From positions 124,001-188,000 of the forward strand of contig NZ_JAMZEA010000001.1 of the NCBI RefSeq assembly GCF_024172125.1: a stretch of 64,000 nt of DNA, written 5' to 3'. The translations under genes were made by a program, and so were the position numbers. This stretch comes from Actinomadura rupiterrae. Its GTDB lineage: Bacteria > Actinomycetota > Actinomycetes > Streptosporangiales > Streptosporangiaceae. Shown here one piece after another: positions 33,625 through 41,095 of the stretch (the first letter of the stretch is position 1; each line of letters begins with the position of its first letter). A model generated the notes under the pieces. The model worked only from the letters and a program-made list of their open reading frames with translations. It made no database searches and had not been told where the DNA came from.

Positions 33625-34416
33625 CTAGGGAAGTGCGGTGTAGGCCTTCTGGCCGATGTACTCGTTGAAGATGACCTGGTTCTTGCCTGCGGCCGAGGGG
33701 ATTCCGGCCTGGCTGTCCACGATGTCGTTGACCAGGCCCCAGTCCAGGGCGCAGCCTTTGGCGCCAGGGACTGGGAAGGTGTTGTCGACATGGGTGGCCT
33801 GGCGGACCACGAACGGCGTCCGCTGAACGATCGTCGCGGGCGAGCCGGTGATCGGGGCGGTTCCGGCGGGCGGGCTGGTGGTGCCCGTGGTGAGGTGCAG
33901 GGTGACCGGGTTGCTGGAGTCGCCGATCAGGCAGGTTCCGCCAAGGAACGGGTTGGTCAGGCGAACCTGGATTCCGAGGGTGATATGGAAGTCGGGCCCG
34001 GTCGGCGTGTCGAAGACACCCGCATATTCCGGCTTGGCGTAGACCGCGCTGAGGATCGGGTCGCCGAAGATGCCGGGCTGCACCAGCATCGTGGAGGCGC
34101 GCATCTTCCCGAAGACCGGCGTGTACAGCTGCGTGTCCGGGTTCAGGGCACTCGCGAACGTCATTTTGATCGGCGAGGTGATCTGCTGGTTGAACTTCCC
34201 CATCTGGAACGTCCCGCTAGTGACGATCGCCTCGATACAGACTGACCCCTCCGGCGTGTACGGAGCCGACAGCGTCGGGCAGTCCGCGAAGTCGAACGTC
34301 GGCATCGGGTCCGCGTGAGCCGACGTGCCCGACATCAGGCCCATGGCAGCGGCGAAGGTAGCGGCGCTCGCCGCTACTCGCTTCCTGCCCAGTCCGGCGA
34401 ACGTGAACTTTCTCAT
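33625..34416 (-). CDS. Secreted protein, Mce-linked family 2 (copy 1)
   Basis: 263 aa. ATG 34416 (MRKFTFAGLGRKRV) with AAAGGA six bases upstream. Signal peptide ends AHA before DPMPTFDFADCPTL. The mature part has Cys pairs (DCPTL...SVCIEA; GGTCLIGD...GCALDW), GPDFHITLGIQVRLTNPFLG, and ends NEYIGQKAYTALP. It is near-identical over long stretches to the next gene. No enzymatic motif is visible; a beta-rich extracellular binding protein is my inference. Confidence 0.86.
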   Translation of the reverse strand: MRKFTFAGLGRKRVAASAATFAAAMGLMSGTSAHADPMPTFDFADCPTLSAPYTPEGSVCIEAIVTSGTFQMGKFNQQITSPIKMTFASALNPDTQLYTPVFGKMRASTMLVQPGIFGDPILSAVYAKPEYAGVFDTPTGPDFHITLGIQVRLTNPFLGGTCLIGDSSNPVTLHLTTGTTSPPAGTAPITGSPATIVQRTPFVVRQATHVDNTFPVPGAKGCALDWGLVNDIVDSQAGIPSAAGKNQVIFNEYIGQKAYTALP

Positions 34417-34606
34417 GGCCATTCCTTTCGTCCTTGCCAGTCCCACTCGCGGACTGGAGCCGATAGAGAAACAGCCCCCGATGTCCTCCACTCATCACGA
34501 CGTGTTGATCGCCCGGAGCGCCTCTGGGATGGCGCGGGCGCAGCAGTCGAGTCCCCGGCTGAATAACTCACGGATATCTCACTCCTCGGTGGAGGAGCTT
34601 TTGGAA

Positions 34607-34653
34607 CGGGCCGTGCCCGGCGCTGGGGTGGTGGTCGCGCGGGGCACGGCCCG
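34607..34653 (-). terminator. Hairpin terminator after family 2 copy 2
   Basis: CGGGCCGTGCCC (34607-34618) pairs perfectly with GGGCACGGCCCG (34642-34653). It starts 14 bp past the stop of the 34667-35461 gene. The stem closely resembles the one at 33570, so the duplication included the terminator. Confidence 0.75.
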
Positions 34654-34666
34654 AGTCTGGGGAGCA

Positions 34667-35461
34667 CTACGGCAGGGCGGTGTACGCCTTCTGGCCGATG
34701 TACTCGTTGAAGATCATCTGGTTCTTGCCTGCGGCAGACGGGATCCCCGCCTGGAGGTCGACGATCGAGTTCACGAGGCCCAAGCCGAGCGCGCAGCCCT
34801 TGGCCCCGGGAACGCTGAAGGTGTTGTCGACGTGGGTCGCCTTGCGGACGACGAAGGGCGTCCGCTGGACGATCGTCGCCGGCGAACCGGTGATCGGGGT
34901 GGTCCCCGCGGGCGGGCTGGTGGTCCCCGTGGTCAGGTTCAGCTTGATCGGGTTCCCGGTGTCACCGATCAGGCACGTCCCGCCGAGGAAGGGGTTGGTC
35001 AGGCGAACACGCAGGCCGAGGGTGATGTGGAAGTCGGGCCCGGTCGGCGTGTCGAAGACGCCCGCATATTCCGGCTTGGCGTAGACCGCGGTGACGATCG
35101 GGTCACCGAAGATTCCCGGCTGCACCAGCATCTTGTCCGCCTGCATCTTCCCGAAGACCGGCGTGTACAGCTGCGTGTCCGGGTTCAGGGCGCTCGCGAA
35201 CGTCATCTTGATCGGCGAGGTGATCGTCTGGTTGAACTTCCCGAGCTGGAACGTCCCGCTGGTAACGATCGCCTCAATACAGACCGACCCCTCCGGCGTG
35301 TACGGAGCCGACAGCGTCGGGCAGTCCGCGAAGTCGAACGTCGGCATCGGGTCATCCGCATGCGCGGCCGTCCCCGACATCAGACCCGCGGTCGTCGCGA
35401 GAGCGGCGACACCGGCCGCGGTCCCACGCCCCGTCCACTTGGTAAAGGACTTTCTGCGCAT
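34667..35461 (-). CDS. Secreted protein, Mce-linked family 2 (copy 2)
   Basis: 264 aa. ATG 35461 (MRRKSFTKWTGRG) is placed like its paralogue, with AAAGG six bases upstream; ATG 35467 is possible. Signal peptide ends AHA before DDPMPTFDFADCPTL. Order and motifs repeat copy 1 (ITSPIKMTFASALNPDTQLY, TPTGPDFHITLGLRVRLTNP, terminal NEYIGQKAYTALP). The signal peptides differ while the mature domains are almost the same, which suggests recent duplication or gene conversion of the mature part. Function unknown. Confidence 0.86.
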   Translation of the reverse strand: MRRKSFTKWTGRGTAAGVAALATTAGLMSGTAAHADDPMPTFDFADCPTLSAPYTPEGSVCIEAIVTSGTFQLGKFNQTITSPIKMTFASALNPDTQLYTPVFGKMQADKMLVQPGIFGDPIVTAVYAKPEYAGVFDTPTGPDFHITLGLRVRLTNPFLGGTCLIGDTGNPIKLNLTTGTTSPPAGTTPITGSPATIVQRTPFVVRKATHVDNTFSVPGAKGCALGLGLVNSIVDLQAGIPSAAGKNQMIFNEYIGQKAYTALP

Positions 35462-35542
35462 GGACATGCCTTTCTCCTCTATCGGCCCACGACTTGGGCC
35501 GTAAACGTGGGGGGAGCGACGTCCCGACAACGGAAGTCCGTG

Positions 35543-37624
35543 TCAGGGTGAAGTGATCTTCTGATGCGGCTTGTAGTTCATATCTCCGACCACCGACCAG
35601 GGAGCGCTTGGAACATATCCAGCTCCGGCCCGCTGACAGGCGGTCTGAAATCCGACTTGCAGTCCGCTGGTGACACCAGCGAACGACATTCGGTCATTCT
35701 TGACGTCCAGGCCGATGCCTTGAATAGTTCCGGCTATGTCCCCGTCATAGCTGTCGCTGATGTTATTGAAATGAAGATCGCACCCATCCGCTCCAGCGGC
35801 TTCCCAATAGATGCCGGCGATCGACATCGTCAGATCACCTGTATCAGCGGAAGTCTTCAGGTTCGCGCCCCAAGGAAGGCCTGAAGCCTTCATTTCCTGT
35901 GGAACGTCGCCCGGAGTTCGCACACATCCCGTGAAGTGGGCGTCAGTCACGCGCCCAGCGAAGTACTTGGAAATATAATGCCCCTTCTTGAAGTCGAACT
36001 TGAAGGTGGCACTATCACAGCGAATTTGCGGCGTAACCCATTTGTCGGTGTCGTCGTCACCAGCGCCGTTGTGGTCTCCCCCAGCCGGCCCCTGGAACGT
36101 GAAGGGGGCAATTCTCGCCTGAATCGTCCCGCCCGGTACGATGCTGTAGGTCGTCGGCTCGGGTTGCTGGTCACAGAAGGGCTCTATCATGTTTGTCGGG
36201 TCACACCACTGCGCGGCCTCGATCTTCACATAGTTACTCGTCCCCGCGCTCATGGCGTTAAGGAGAGGGGACAGGTCCTCGCCAGTACCGCACTGCTTGA
36301 ACTCAGGAACCGTAACTCGTCCTGTATACGTCCCGCCGTCCTGAAGGCCACTGCGCCCGGTGCTGTCATCCCCCAGATCCACCTTGAGATCAAGAGGGAT
36401 TGCATCGGTTCTGCATTTATCTCCCAGGTTCATCGGCGTACCGTTCACCGACACGCCACCAACCTTCAACTGCACATACGAGCGAAGGTAGCCGGCGCCT
36501 CGGAATTGGGCCGGCTGGCCATACTGGTTGATCGGCGCGTCGGAATAAATGTTGGCTGTGTCACTCGTTCCACCCGGTGGCGCGACCTGAGTCGTTTCCA
36601 AGGTTGATTTGATCGGCATGAACCCGAATCCGAGCGCGTTACCCGTCGAAGGCACCGCAGCAGTATGCGCGTAGGTGTACGACCGGAAATAGTTGTGTGC
36701 GAAGTCGGACTGACTTTGCACGTTGAGACGGAAACGCACTTGAGCAGCGAACGGAAGCGCAGCATTCAGCTTCCCGAGGTTCGCAAACCCCGCTGATTTG
36801 CTACATCTCGGCTGTCCGGGACGAAGTCGTCCGAGGCGCCCCGGATTGGTCCCCTCGGGGAACGGGGGCGGGCTGAGGCTCGGATCCGGGTTCATTCCTC
36901 CACCTGGATCCGTCGAGGCGGGCTCCTCCGTGCAGTCTGTGTTCACACCTGTAGTGGTGGCAGGCTTTGCATTGGACGACGGTTGTTTCTGCTGGGGTGC
37001 GGTCGTTGCCCCGGCACCAATGCGGACCTGCCCCAGCGCCATGCTCGACGTGGGCGTGCACGACAGGATTCCCCCACCGTCCGCCGAGTTCATGCCTGAG
37101 AGCCTCAACCGCATGGGCCCGGCCTTCCAGGCCACCACGCCCGTGCCGTCAGTCACCAACGCAGGCACTGCCCCGCTGCCTTGCAGGACGAGAGGTCCCA
37201 CGTTCGCCGCGCTGTCCGCGTTGGACGAAAGACCGAAGGCGGGCCAAGCCGCGTCAACGGACTGGCCTTGCTGGGAGATGGTCACGGCGATCGTCGCTGT
37301 CCCGGTCACATCTTCCGCACTCGCCCTCTGAGCGCCTTGCGGCAGAGCGGATCGTTGACTCGCCGATGCTCGCAGCGCTTCGGGAAGCCGGAGGCGAATA
37401 CCGACTTCACCCAAGTGAACCGGCTGACCGACCCTCGCGGTGCTCGGAACCTTCGCGGCGATGTCCGCCGTCACCTTGTAGGACGCGTCCCGGGACGAGC
37501 ACAGGTACGTCATCTCCGCCCCGATGTCGGCGGACGCGACTCGAACGGCGGCCAGGAGGCCTGCACTCGCCAGCAAGGCGGTCACCGTTGCGCCGCGTAC
37601 GACTCTGCGAGGGTTCGCGAGCAT
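35543..37624 (-). CDS. Large secreted protein: DUF6801-like N-terminal domain plus family 1 C-terminal domain
   Basis: 693 aa. ATG 37624; the signal peptide ends near VASA before DIGAEMTYLC. The N-terminal domain (about 33-200) with VTADIAAKVPSTARVGQPVH resembles DUF6801. A Pro-rich linker follows (about 215-275), then a middle beta-rich domain (about 280-520). The C-terminal domain has SGLPWGANLKTS, AGADGCDLHF and terminal PHQKITSP, matching the small family 1 proteins nearby. Many paired Cys. Co-location with an mce operon suggests a role in handling the imported lipid outside the membrane (inference). Confidence 0.85.
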   Translation of the reverse strand: MLANPRRVVRGATVTALLASAGLLAAVRVASADIGAEMTYLCSSRDASYKVTADIAAKVPSTARVGQPVHLGEVGIRLRLPEALRASASQRSALPQGAQRASAEDVTGTATIAVTISQQGQSVDAAWPAFGLSSNADSAANVGPLVLQGSGAVPALVTDGTGVVAWKAGPMRLRLSGMNSADGGGILSCTPTSSMALGQVRIGAGATTAPQQKQPSSNAKPATTTGVNTDCTEEPASTDPGGGMNPDPSLSPPPFPEGTNPGRLGRLRPGQPRCSKSAGFANLGKLNAALPFAAQVRFRLNVQSQSDFAHNYFRSYTYAHTAAVPSTGNALGFGFMPIKSTLETTQVAPPGGTSDTANIYSDAPINQYGQPAQFRGAGYLRSYVQLKVGGVSVNGTPMNLGDKCRTDAIPLDLKVDLGDDSTGRSGLQDGGTYTGRVTVPEFKQCGTGEDLSPLLNAMSAGTSNYVKIEAAQWCDPTNMIEPFCDQQPEPTTYSIVPGGTIQARIAPFTFQGPAGGDHNGAGDDDTDKWVTPQIRCDSATFKFDFKKGHYISKYFAGRVTDAHFTGCVRTPGDVPQEMKASGLPWGANLKTSADTGDLTMSIAGIYWEAAGADGCDLHFNNISDSYDGDIAGTIQGIGLDVKNDRMSFAGVTSGLQVGFQTACQRAGAGYVPSAPWSVVGDMNYKPHQKITSP

Positions 37625-37652
37625 GGAAGTCCTTCGGGATCAGGTAGTGGGG

Positions 37653-37684
37653 CGGGCCGCCACAGGAGTCCCCGTGGCGGCCCG
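37653..37684 (-). terminator. Hairpin terminator between the 37711 gene and the 693-aa gene
   Basis: CGGGCCGCCAC (37653-37663) pairs perfectly with GTGGCGGCCCG (37674-37684) around a 10-base loop, 27 bp past the stop of the upstream gene and 29 bp before the next start. Confidence 0.78.
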
Positions 37685-37710
37685 GTCGTCGGCCGACGCC
37701 GTTATAAACG

Positions 37711-38409
37711 TCAGGTGTGGGAGTTGATGGTCAGGGGTCCCGTCGCCGGGGCCGAAGGAGTGATCGTGAAGGCGCCGTTGAGCGAGATGGAGTCGCCGGC
37801 GTTGATCAGCGTGGGGTCGCAGTTGGCGTCCACCGTCTGGACCGTCAGGTTGGAGGTGCTCCCCACGCCACCCGTGGTCAGGTTGTGGGTGGAGTTGTTG
37901 TAGTTGCCGCTGATGGTGCCGCCGGCACCGCCGGGGCCCGCCACCGTCGCGTGGCAGTTGTCGCTGCCGACGATGGACGCCTTGATGCCGGTCAGCTGCC
38001 CGGGGGTGACGCCGGAGGCGGTCACGCCCGTCACGTTCATGGTCCAGGGGAAGTTGGACGCGGTGACCTGAACCGTGATGCCGACCGGGCCGGAGCACCA
38101 GCCGCTCGGGTTGGCGGGGCTGGAGAGGGCGAGGCTCGAGACGGTCGCGACACCGGCGAGCGGGAGGTTCGTCCCGATCTTGCTGGTGCCGGAGGCCGTG
38201 CCCTTGCTGCAGGTGATCGCCGCGCCGGTGGAGTTGTCCTTCGCCGTGACGTTGCCCGCGTTGACGCCGGTGATGGCGTTGCTGGGCGAGGAGGCCCCGG
38301 GGGCGGAGATGTCCACGCCGGTGACGGCCGACGCGGGAATGCTGGTGAAGCCGATGGCCGCGGCGGCGACGGCACCGCCAATAATGGTGTTGCGAGTGAG
38401 CTTGCGCAT
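37711..38409 (-). CDS. Secreted beta-rich protein, Mce-linked family 1 (divergent member)
   Basis: 232 aa. ATG 38409 (MRKLTRNTIIGGAVAAAAIG); signal peptide ends ASA before VTGVDISAPG. Shared blocks with the copies at 32-33 kb: AGNVTAKDNSTGAAITCSKG, NPSGWCSGPVGI, NFPWTMNV, GSDNCHATVAGPGGAGG and TVDANCDPTLINAGD. The tail differs (LTINSHT rather than xTSP). Nearest of the set to the mce operon. Function unknown. Confidence 0.85.
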   Translation of the reverse strand: MRKLTRNTIIGGAVAAAAIGFTSIPASAVTGVDISAPGASSPSNAITGVNAGNVTAKDNSTGAAITCSKGTASGTSKIGTNLPLAGVATVSSLALSSPANPSGWCSGPVGITVQVTASNFPWTMNVTGVTASGVTPGQLTGIKASIVGSDNCHATVAGPGGAGGTISGNYNNSTHNLTTGGVGSTSNLTVQTVDANCDPTLINAGDSISLNGAFTITPSAPATGPLTINSHT

Positions 38410-38500
38410 GTCAGTCCTTGTTCCCTTCAGTGGGGTGGTGTGAGATCTCGTAGGGACACTGACCGGTCGTTCTTATGGGCGTCTCCTCTTCGGGCCGAGA

Positions 38501-38574
38501 ATGGACGGGGCCCTGCCTGCCGAGGTGAACCTCTTCCCCTCGGCCAGGCGGTGGGACCTCCCTGTCCCGTCCAT
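38501..38574 (-). promoter_or_regulatory. Long structured element and A/T-rich gap upstream of the first secreted-protein gene
   Basis: The 326-bp gap 38410-38735 holds a nested fold. ATGGACGGG (38501-38509) pairs with CCCGTCCAT (38566-38574), and inside it CCTGCCGAGG pairs with CCTCGG(C)CAGG around a 12-base loop. It lies 92 bp before the start codon at 38409, so it could be a 5'-UTR structure or a terminator for the Mas genes. The adjoining 38590-38720 is unusually A/T-rich and probably contains the promoter of the secreted-protein set. Confidence 0.5.
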
Positions 38575-38735
38575 CTGCTTGCTCAGACCATAAGTTGGCA
38601 TCGCCGGGAATTCAATAGGTCATTTGGAACTTTTTCGACTTATCACAAAGTGACAAACAGCCGTTGTCATCGAAATTCCCTTGGACTTAGTTTTCGATCA
38701 GACGGTTTTGTCACCGGGTGATGATCCGCGAGGCG

Positions 38736-39275
38736 TCAGGGGCCGAAGGTGTCGATGGTGCTGATCTTCCAGGTCCCGTCCGTCCGGATCGCCGTCACGG
38801 CGAACACGGCCGCGGAGTAGCTCGTCTGGTTCTTGTCGGTGCGAGTGTTGCGCTGGTCGGCGAAGATCAGCAGACGTGCTTTATCGCTGGTCAGGGACTT
38901 GACGGCCGTGTCCGTGACCGTCGTGGTGAGGATCTGCTTCTGCTGAGGGGCCTGCTGGCGAACGGCCGCGAACATGCTGTCGTACTGGCGTACCGCGTCC
39001 CCCGTGAGCAGCTTCTTCGCCGCCTGCTCGGTCTTGGCGGTGTCGGCGTAGTTGTACGAGAACACAGAGTTCAACGCACTGGTCACCTCACCCTTCACTT
39101 CGCTCGTACGCGCGTTGTCAGTGAGTGCGCCGTTCCGCGCCGCCTCGTTGCCCGTGAGAGCGTCGGCCTTGTTCTCCGCCCACAACGCAGTCGTTCCGAA
39201 ACCCACCGTAAGGATTCCGAGGACTGTGACTATTCGCATACGCGTTGTGCCGAGAATTCTGTTCTTTTTCTTCAT
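38736..39275 (-). CDS. Mce-associated membrane protein (Mas), type B2
   Basis: 179 aa. One N-terminal membrane helix (RIVTVLGILTVGFGTTALWA), then an extracytoplasmic SnoaL-like domain: SALNSVFSYNYADTAKTEQA, LLTGDAVRQYDSMFAAVRQQ, AVFAVTAIRTDGTWKISTID. It matches the 40020-40589 protein block by block, so the two are duplicates. The start overlaps the previous stop by one base (TGATG). Mas proteins are thought to stabilise Mce complexes in mycobacteria; here the role is inferred from family and operon position. Confidence 0.86.
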   Translation of the reverse strand: MKKKNRILGTTRMRIVTVLGILTVGFGTTALWAENKADALTGNEAARNGALTDNARTSEVKGEVTSALNSVFSYNYADTAKTEQAAKKLLTGDAVRQYDSMFAAVRQQAPQQKQILTTTVTDTAVKSLTSDKARLLIFADQRNTRTDKNQTSYSAAVFAVTAIRTDGTWKISTIDTFGP

Positions 39276-40000
39276 CAGTTACCAGACGACGTCGGGGCCT
39301 GACCGAGTGCGGACAGTTTCCACCCTGCGGAAGTTCTTGTGAGCTGACCGGAGAGGCGGCGAATGCTCGCCGACGATTTCCCGTCCGGCGTGGCGACCGA
39401 TACGCGGACCGCGATCATCACTCCGGCCTTGCCGGCGTCCGAGTCCAGCTCCGTGATCCCCGATTCGAGGATCTTGGCCGTGGAGACGGTCTTCGCCTTC
39501 GTGACGGACGTGGCGAGCTGCTGGCGGCCCTGGACGATCTGGTCGTACAGCTCCGCGGTCGTCGAGTCCTGCCAGAGCGACAGTCCTTGGTCGATGTGGT
39601 TGTAGTCGAGCGTGTTGAGGTTGACCACCTCTTGCTCGGCCGTCCGCAGGACCTGGTCTCGGAGTCGCGCCTGGCTGATGCTCTTGTCGTTGGACGCCGA
39701 GTGATAGCTCCAGCCGAACCAGGCCGCCGCCACCGCCGAGGCCGCCGTGACCGCCAAGGCCACGAGGATCAGGGGATCGCGCCGCAAGCTCCGCTTGGCC
39801 TTCGGCTCCTCGGCCGGAGGTTCTTCCTTCTCCTCCGCCTTGGCCTCGGGCTCTTCGGGTTCCGGCTCTTCCTCGGCCTCTGTCTCAGGCTCAGGCACAG
39901 GTCTCTTGGTGACGTCCCTCGTCCTGGCCTTGGGCTTCGGCTTGGCCTCCTCCTCGGCCGCCGGCGTCGCTTCTTCCTCGACGTCTTCCTTGGTGTCCAC
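39275..40000 (-). CDS. Mce-associated membrane protein (Mas), type A2, with long acidic N-terminus
   Basis: 241 aa from GTG 40000. A roughly 70-residue Glu/Pro/Lys-rich cytoplasmic region (PEPETEAEEEPEPEEPEAKA) precedes one membrane helix (ILVALAVTAASAVAAAWFGW). The extracytoplasmic domain follows: RDQVLRTAEQEVVNLNTLDY, then GITELDSDAGKAGVMIAVRV. That domain corresponds to the 40586-41095 protein, while the acidic N-terminus has no counterpart there. The start was chosen because the GGAAGGGGTGG region is just upstream and the preceding stop is at 40020. Confidence 0.84.
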   Translation of the reverse strand: MDTKEDVEEEATPAAEEEAKPKPKARTRDVTKRPVPEPETEAEEEPEPEEPEAKAEEKEEPPAEEPKAKRSLRRDPLILVALAVTAASAVAAAWFGWSYHSASNDKSISQARLRDQVLRTAEQEVVNLNTLDYNHIDQGLSLWQDSTTAELYDQIVQGRQQLATSVTKAKTVSTAKILESGITELDSDAGKAGVMIAVRVSVATPDGKSSASIRRLSGQLTRTSAGWKLSALGQAPTSSGN

Positions 40001-40019
40001 CTGAAATCCACCCCTTCCT

Positions 40020-40589
40020 TCAGGCGGCCCGCAGTTCAGTGATGCGCCACGTCCCACCAGAGCGATGGGCTGTGACGACGAGTTGCGCGGCGACGGGAGC
40101 GCCCGTGGGCTTCCCTGCGCGCGTCGACTGCTGATCGAGGAACACCACGACCACAGCCGTCCCATCGCGGTCCAGGCGAACCAGCCCGGCGCGAGAGACC
40201 TTGGTGGTGAGCGCCAGTTGTTGGCGCGGTGCCTCTTGGCGGACCTGGCCAAAGAGGGACTGGTACTGAGACGCGGCCTTGCCGGTCAGGAGGCTGGACG
40301 CAGCTCGGGACGTCGAATCCGGATCTGTGTACGAGTACGTGAAGACGCGCTCCACCGCCTGCGTGACGTGTGAGAGCGCGTCCGACGTAGAGCCCTTGTC
40401 CAGCAGGACGCGGTTCGCGGCCGGGCCACCCGATGCCCTGTCGGACGCCCAGGTGTTGAGCGCGAAGGCGCCCGCAGCCACAACCACCGCGACCAGGTAC
40501 GGCCACCAGCGCCTCAGGAACGCCTTCGAGCGCTTGTCCGGTTCGCGCTTCTTCTTCGGCCTGGCCCTGATCTCGACTTCGACGCTCAC
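40020..40589 (-). CDS. Mce-associated membrane protein (Mas), type B1
   Basis: 189 aa. GTG 40589 overlaps the previous stop (GTGA). Basic N-terminus (RPKKKREPDKRSKAFLRRWW), one membrane helix (YLVAVVVAAGAFALNTWA) and an extracytoplasmic domain (HVTQAVERVFTYSYTDPDST, LLTGKAASQYQSLFGQVRQE, AQLVVTAHRSGGTWRITELR). It is the counterpart of the type B2 protein downstream. Third-last of the coupled mce/mas run. Confidence 0.86.
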   Translation of the reverse strand: MSVEVEIRARPKKKREPDKRSKAFLRRWWPYLVAVVVAAGAFALNTWASDRASGGPAANRVLLDKGSTSDALSHVTQAVERVFTYSYTDPDSTSRAASSLLTGKAASQYQSLFGQVRQEAPRQQLALTTKVSRAGLVRLDRDGTAVVVVFLDQQSTRAGKPTGAPVAAQLVVTAHRSGGTWRITELRAA

Positions 40590-41095
40590 AGGTGACCTCC
40601 CGGCGCGACCGGGGTCAGCGATTCGACCTTCCACAGACCGTCCGAGATCCGCTTCATGCCGACCTCGAACCGCTTCCGCTGCTCGGAGGACGGCGCGCCG
40701 TCCGAGTCAGCGCCAAGGAACACCCGGACGGACGCGAGCACCGTCGCCTTCCCCGCGTCCTTGTCGAACGAGGTGACCGCAGCGGCGGTCACCTCACCGC
40801 GAGTCGGGACCTGCTGCTTCGCGAACCGCGCCTGCGCAGCGGGAAGGTCGCGTTGCAGCGCATCACGCAGCGTCCCGGTCGAGATGTCGAGCCAGTGCTC
40901 CATGTCGAGCTGGGCCCGGGACGGGTCGACGCTGTTCAGCATCACCATGTCCCGGACCGCCGTGTCCCTCACGTCGTCCCGCTGGGCCGCATACGTCCGG
41001 TCCTCGTTCCAGACCGTCCCAGCCCACCGCCACCCCGCGAACCCGAGGAACGCGACGGCGGCGGCGACCAGGACCAGCCCGACGAGCCGAGTCAT
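40586..41095 (-). CDS. Mce-associated membrane protein (Mas), type A1
   Basis: 169 aa. Short N-terminus, membrane helix (LVGLVLVAAAVAFLGFAGWR), then an extracytoplasmic domain: RDDVRDTAVRDMVMLNSVDP, HWLDISTGTLRDALQRDLPA, SFDKDAGKATVLASVRVFLG. ATG 41095 overlaps the mceF stop by 4 bp, tying Mas translation to the Mce subunits. Counterpart of type A2. Likely helps assemble or stabilise the Mce complex (family knowledge from mycobacteria). Confidence 0.87.
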   Translation of the reverse strand: MTRLVGLVLVAAAVAFLGFAGWRWAGTVWNEDRTYAAQRDDVRDTAVRDMVMLNSVDPSRAQLDMEHWLDISTGTLRDALQRDLPAAQARFAKQQVPTRGEVTAAAVTSFDKDAGKATVLASVRVFLGADSDGAPSSEQRKRFEVGMKRISDGLWKVESLTPVAPGGHL

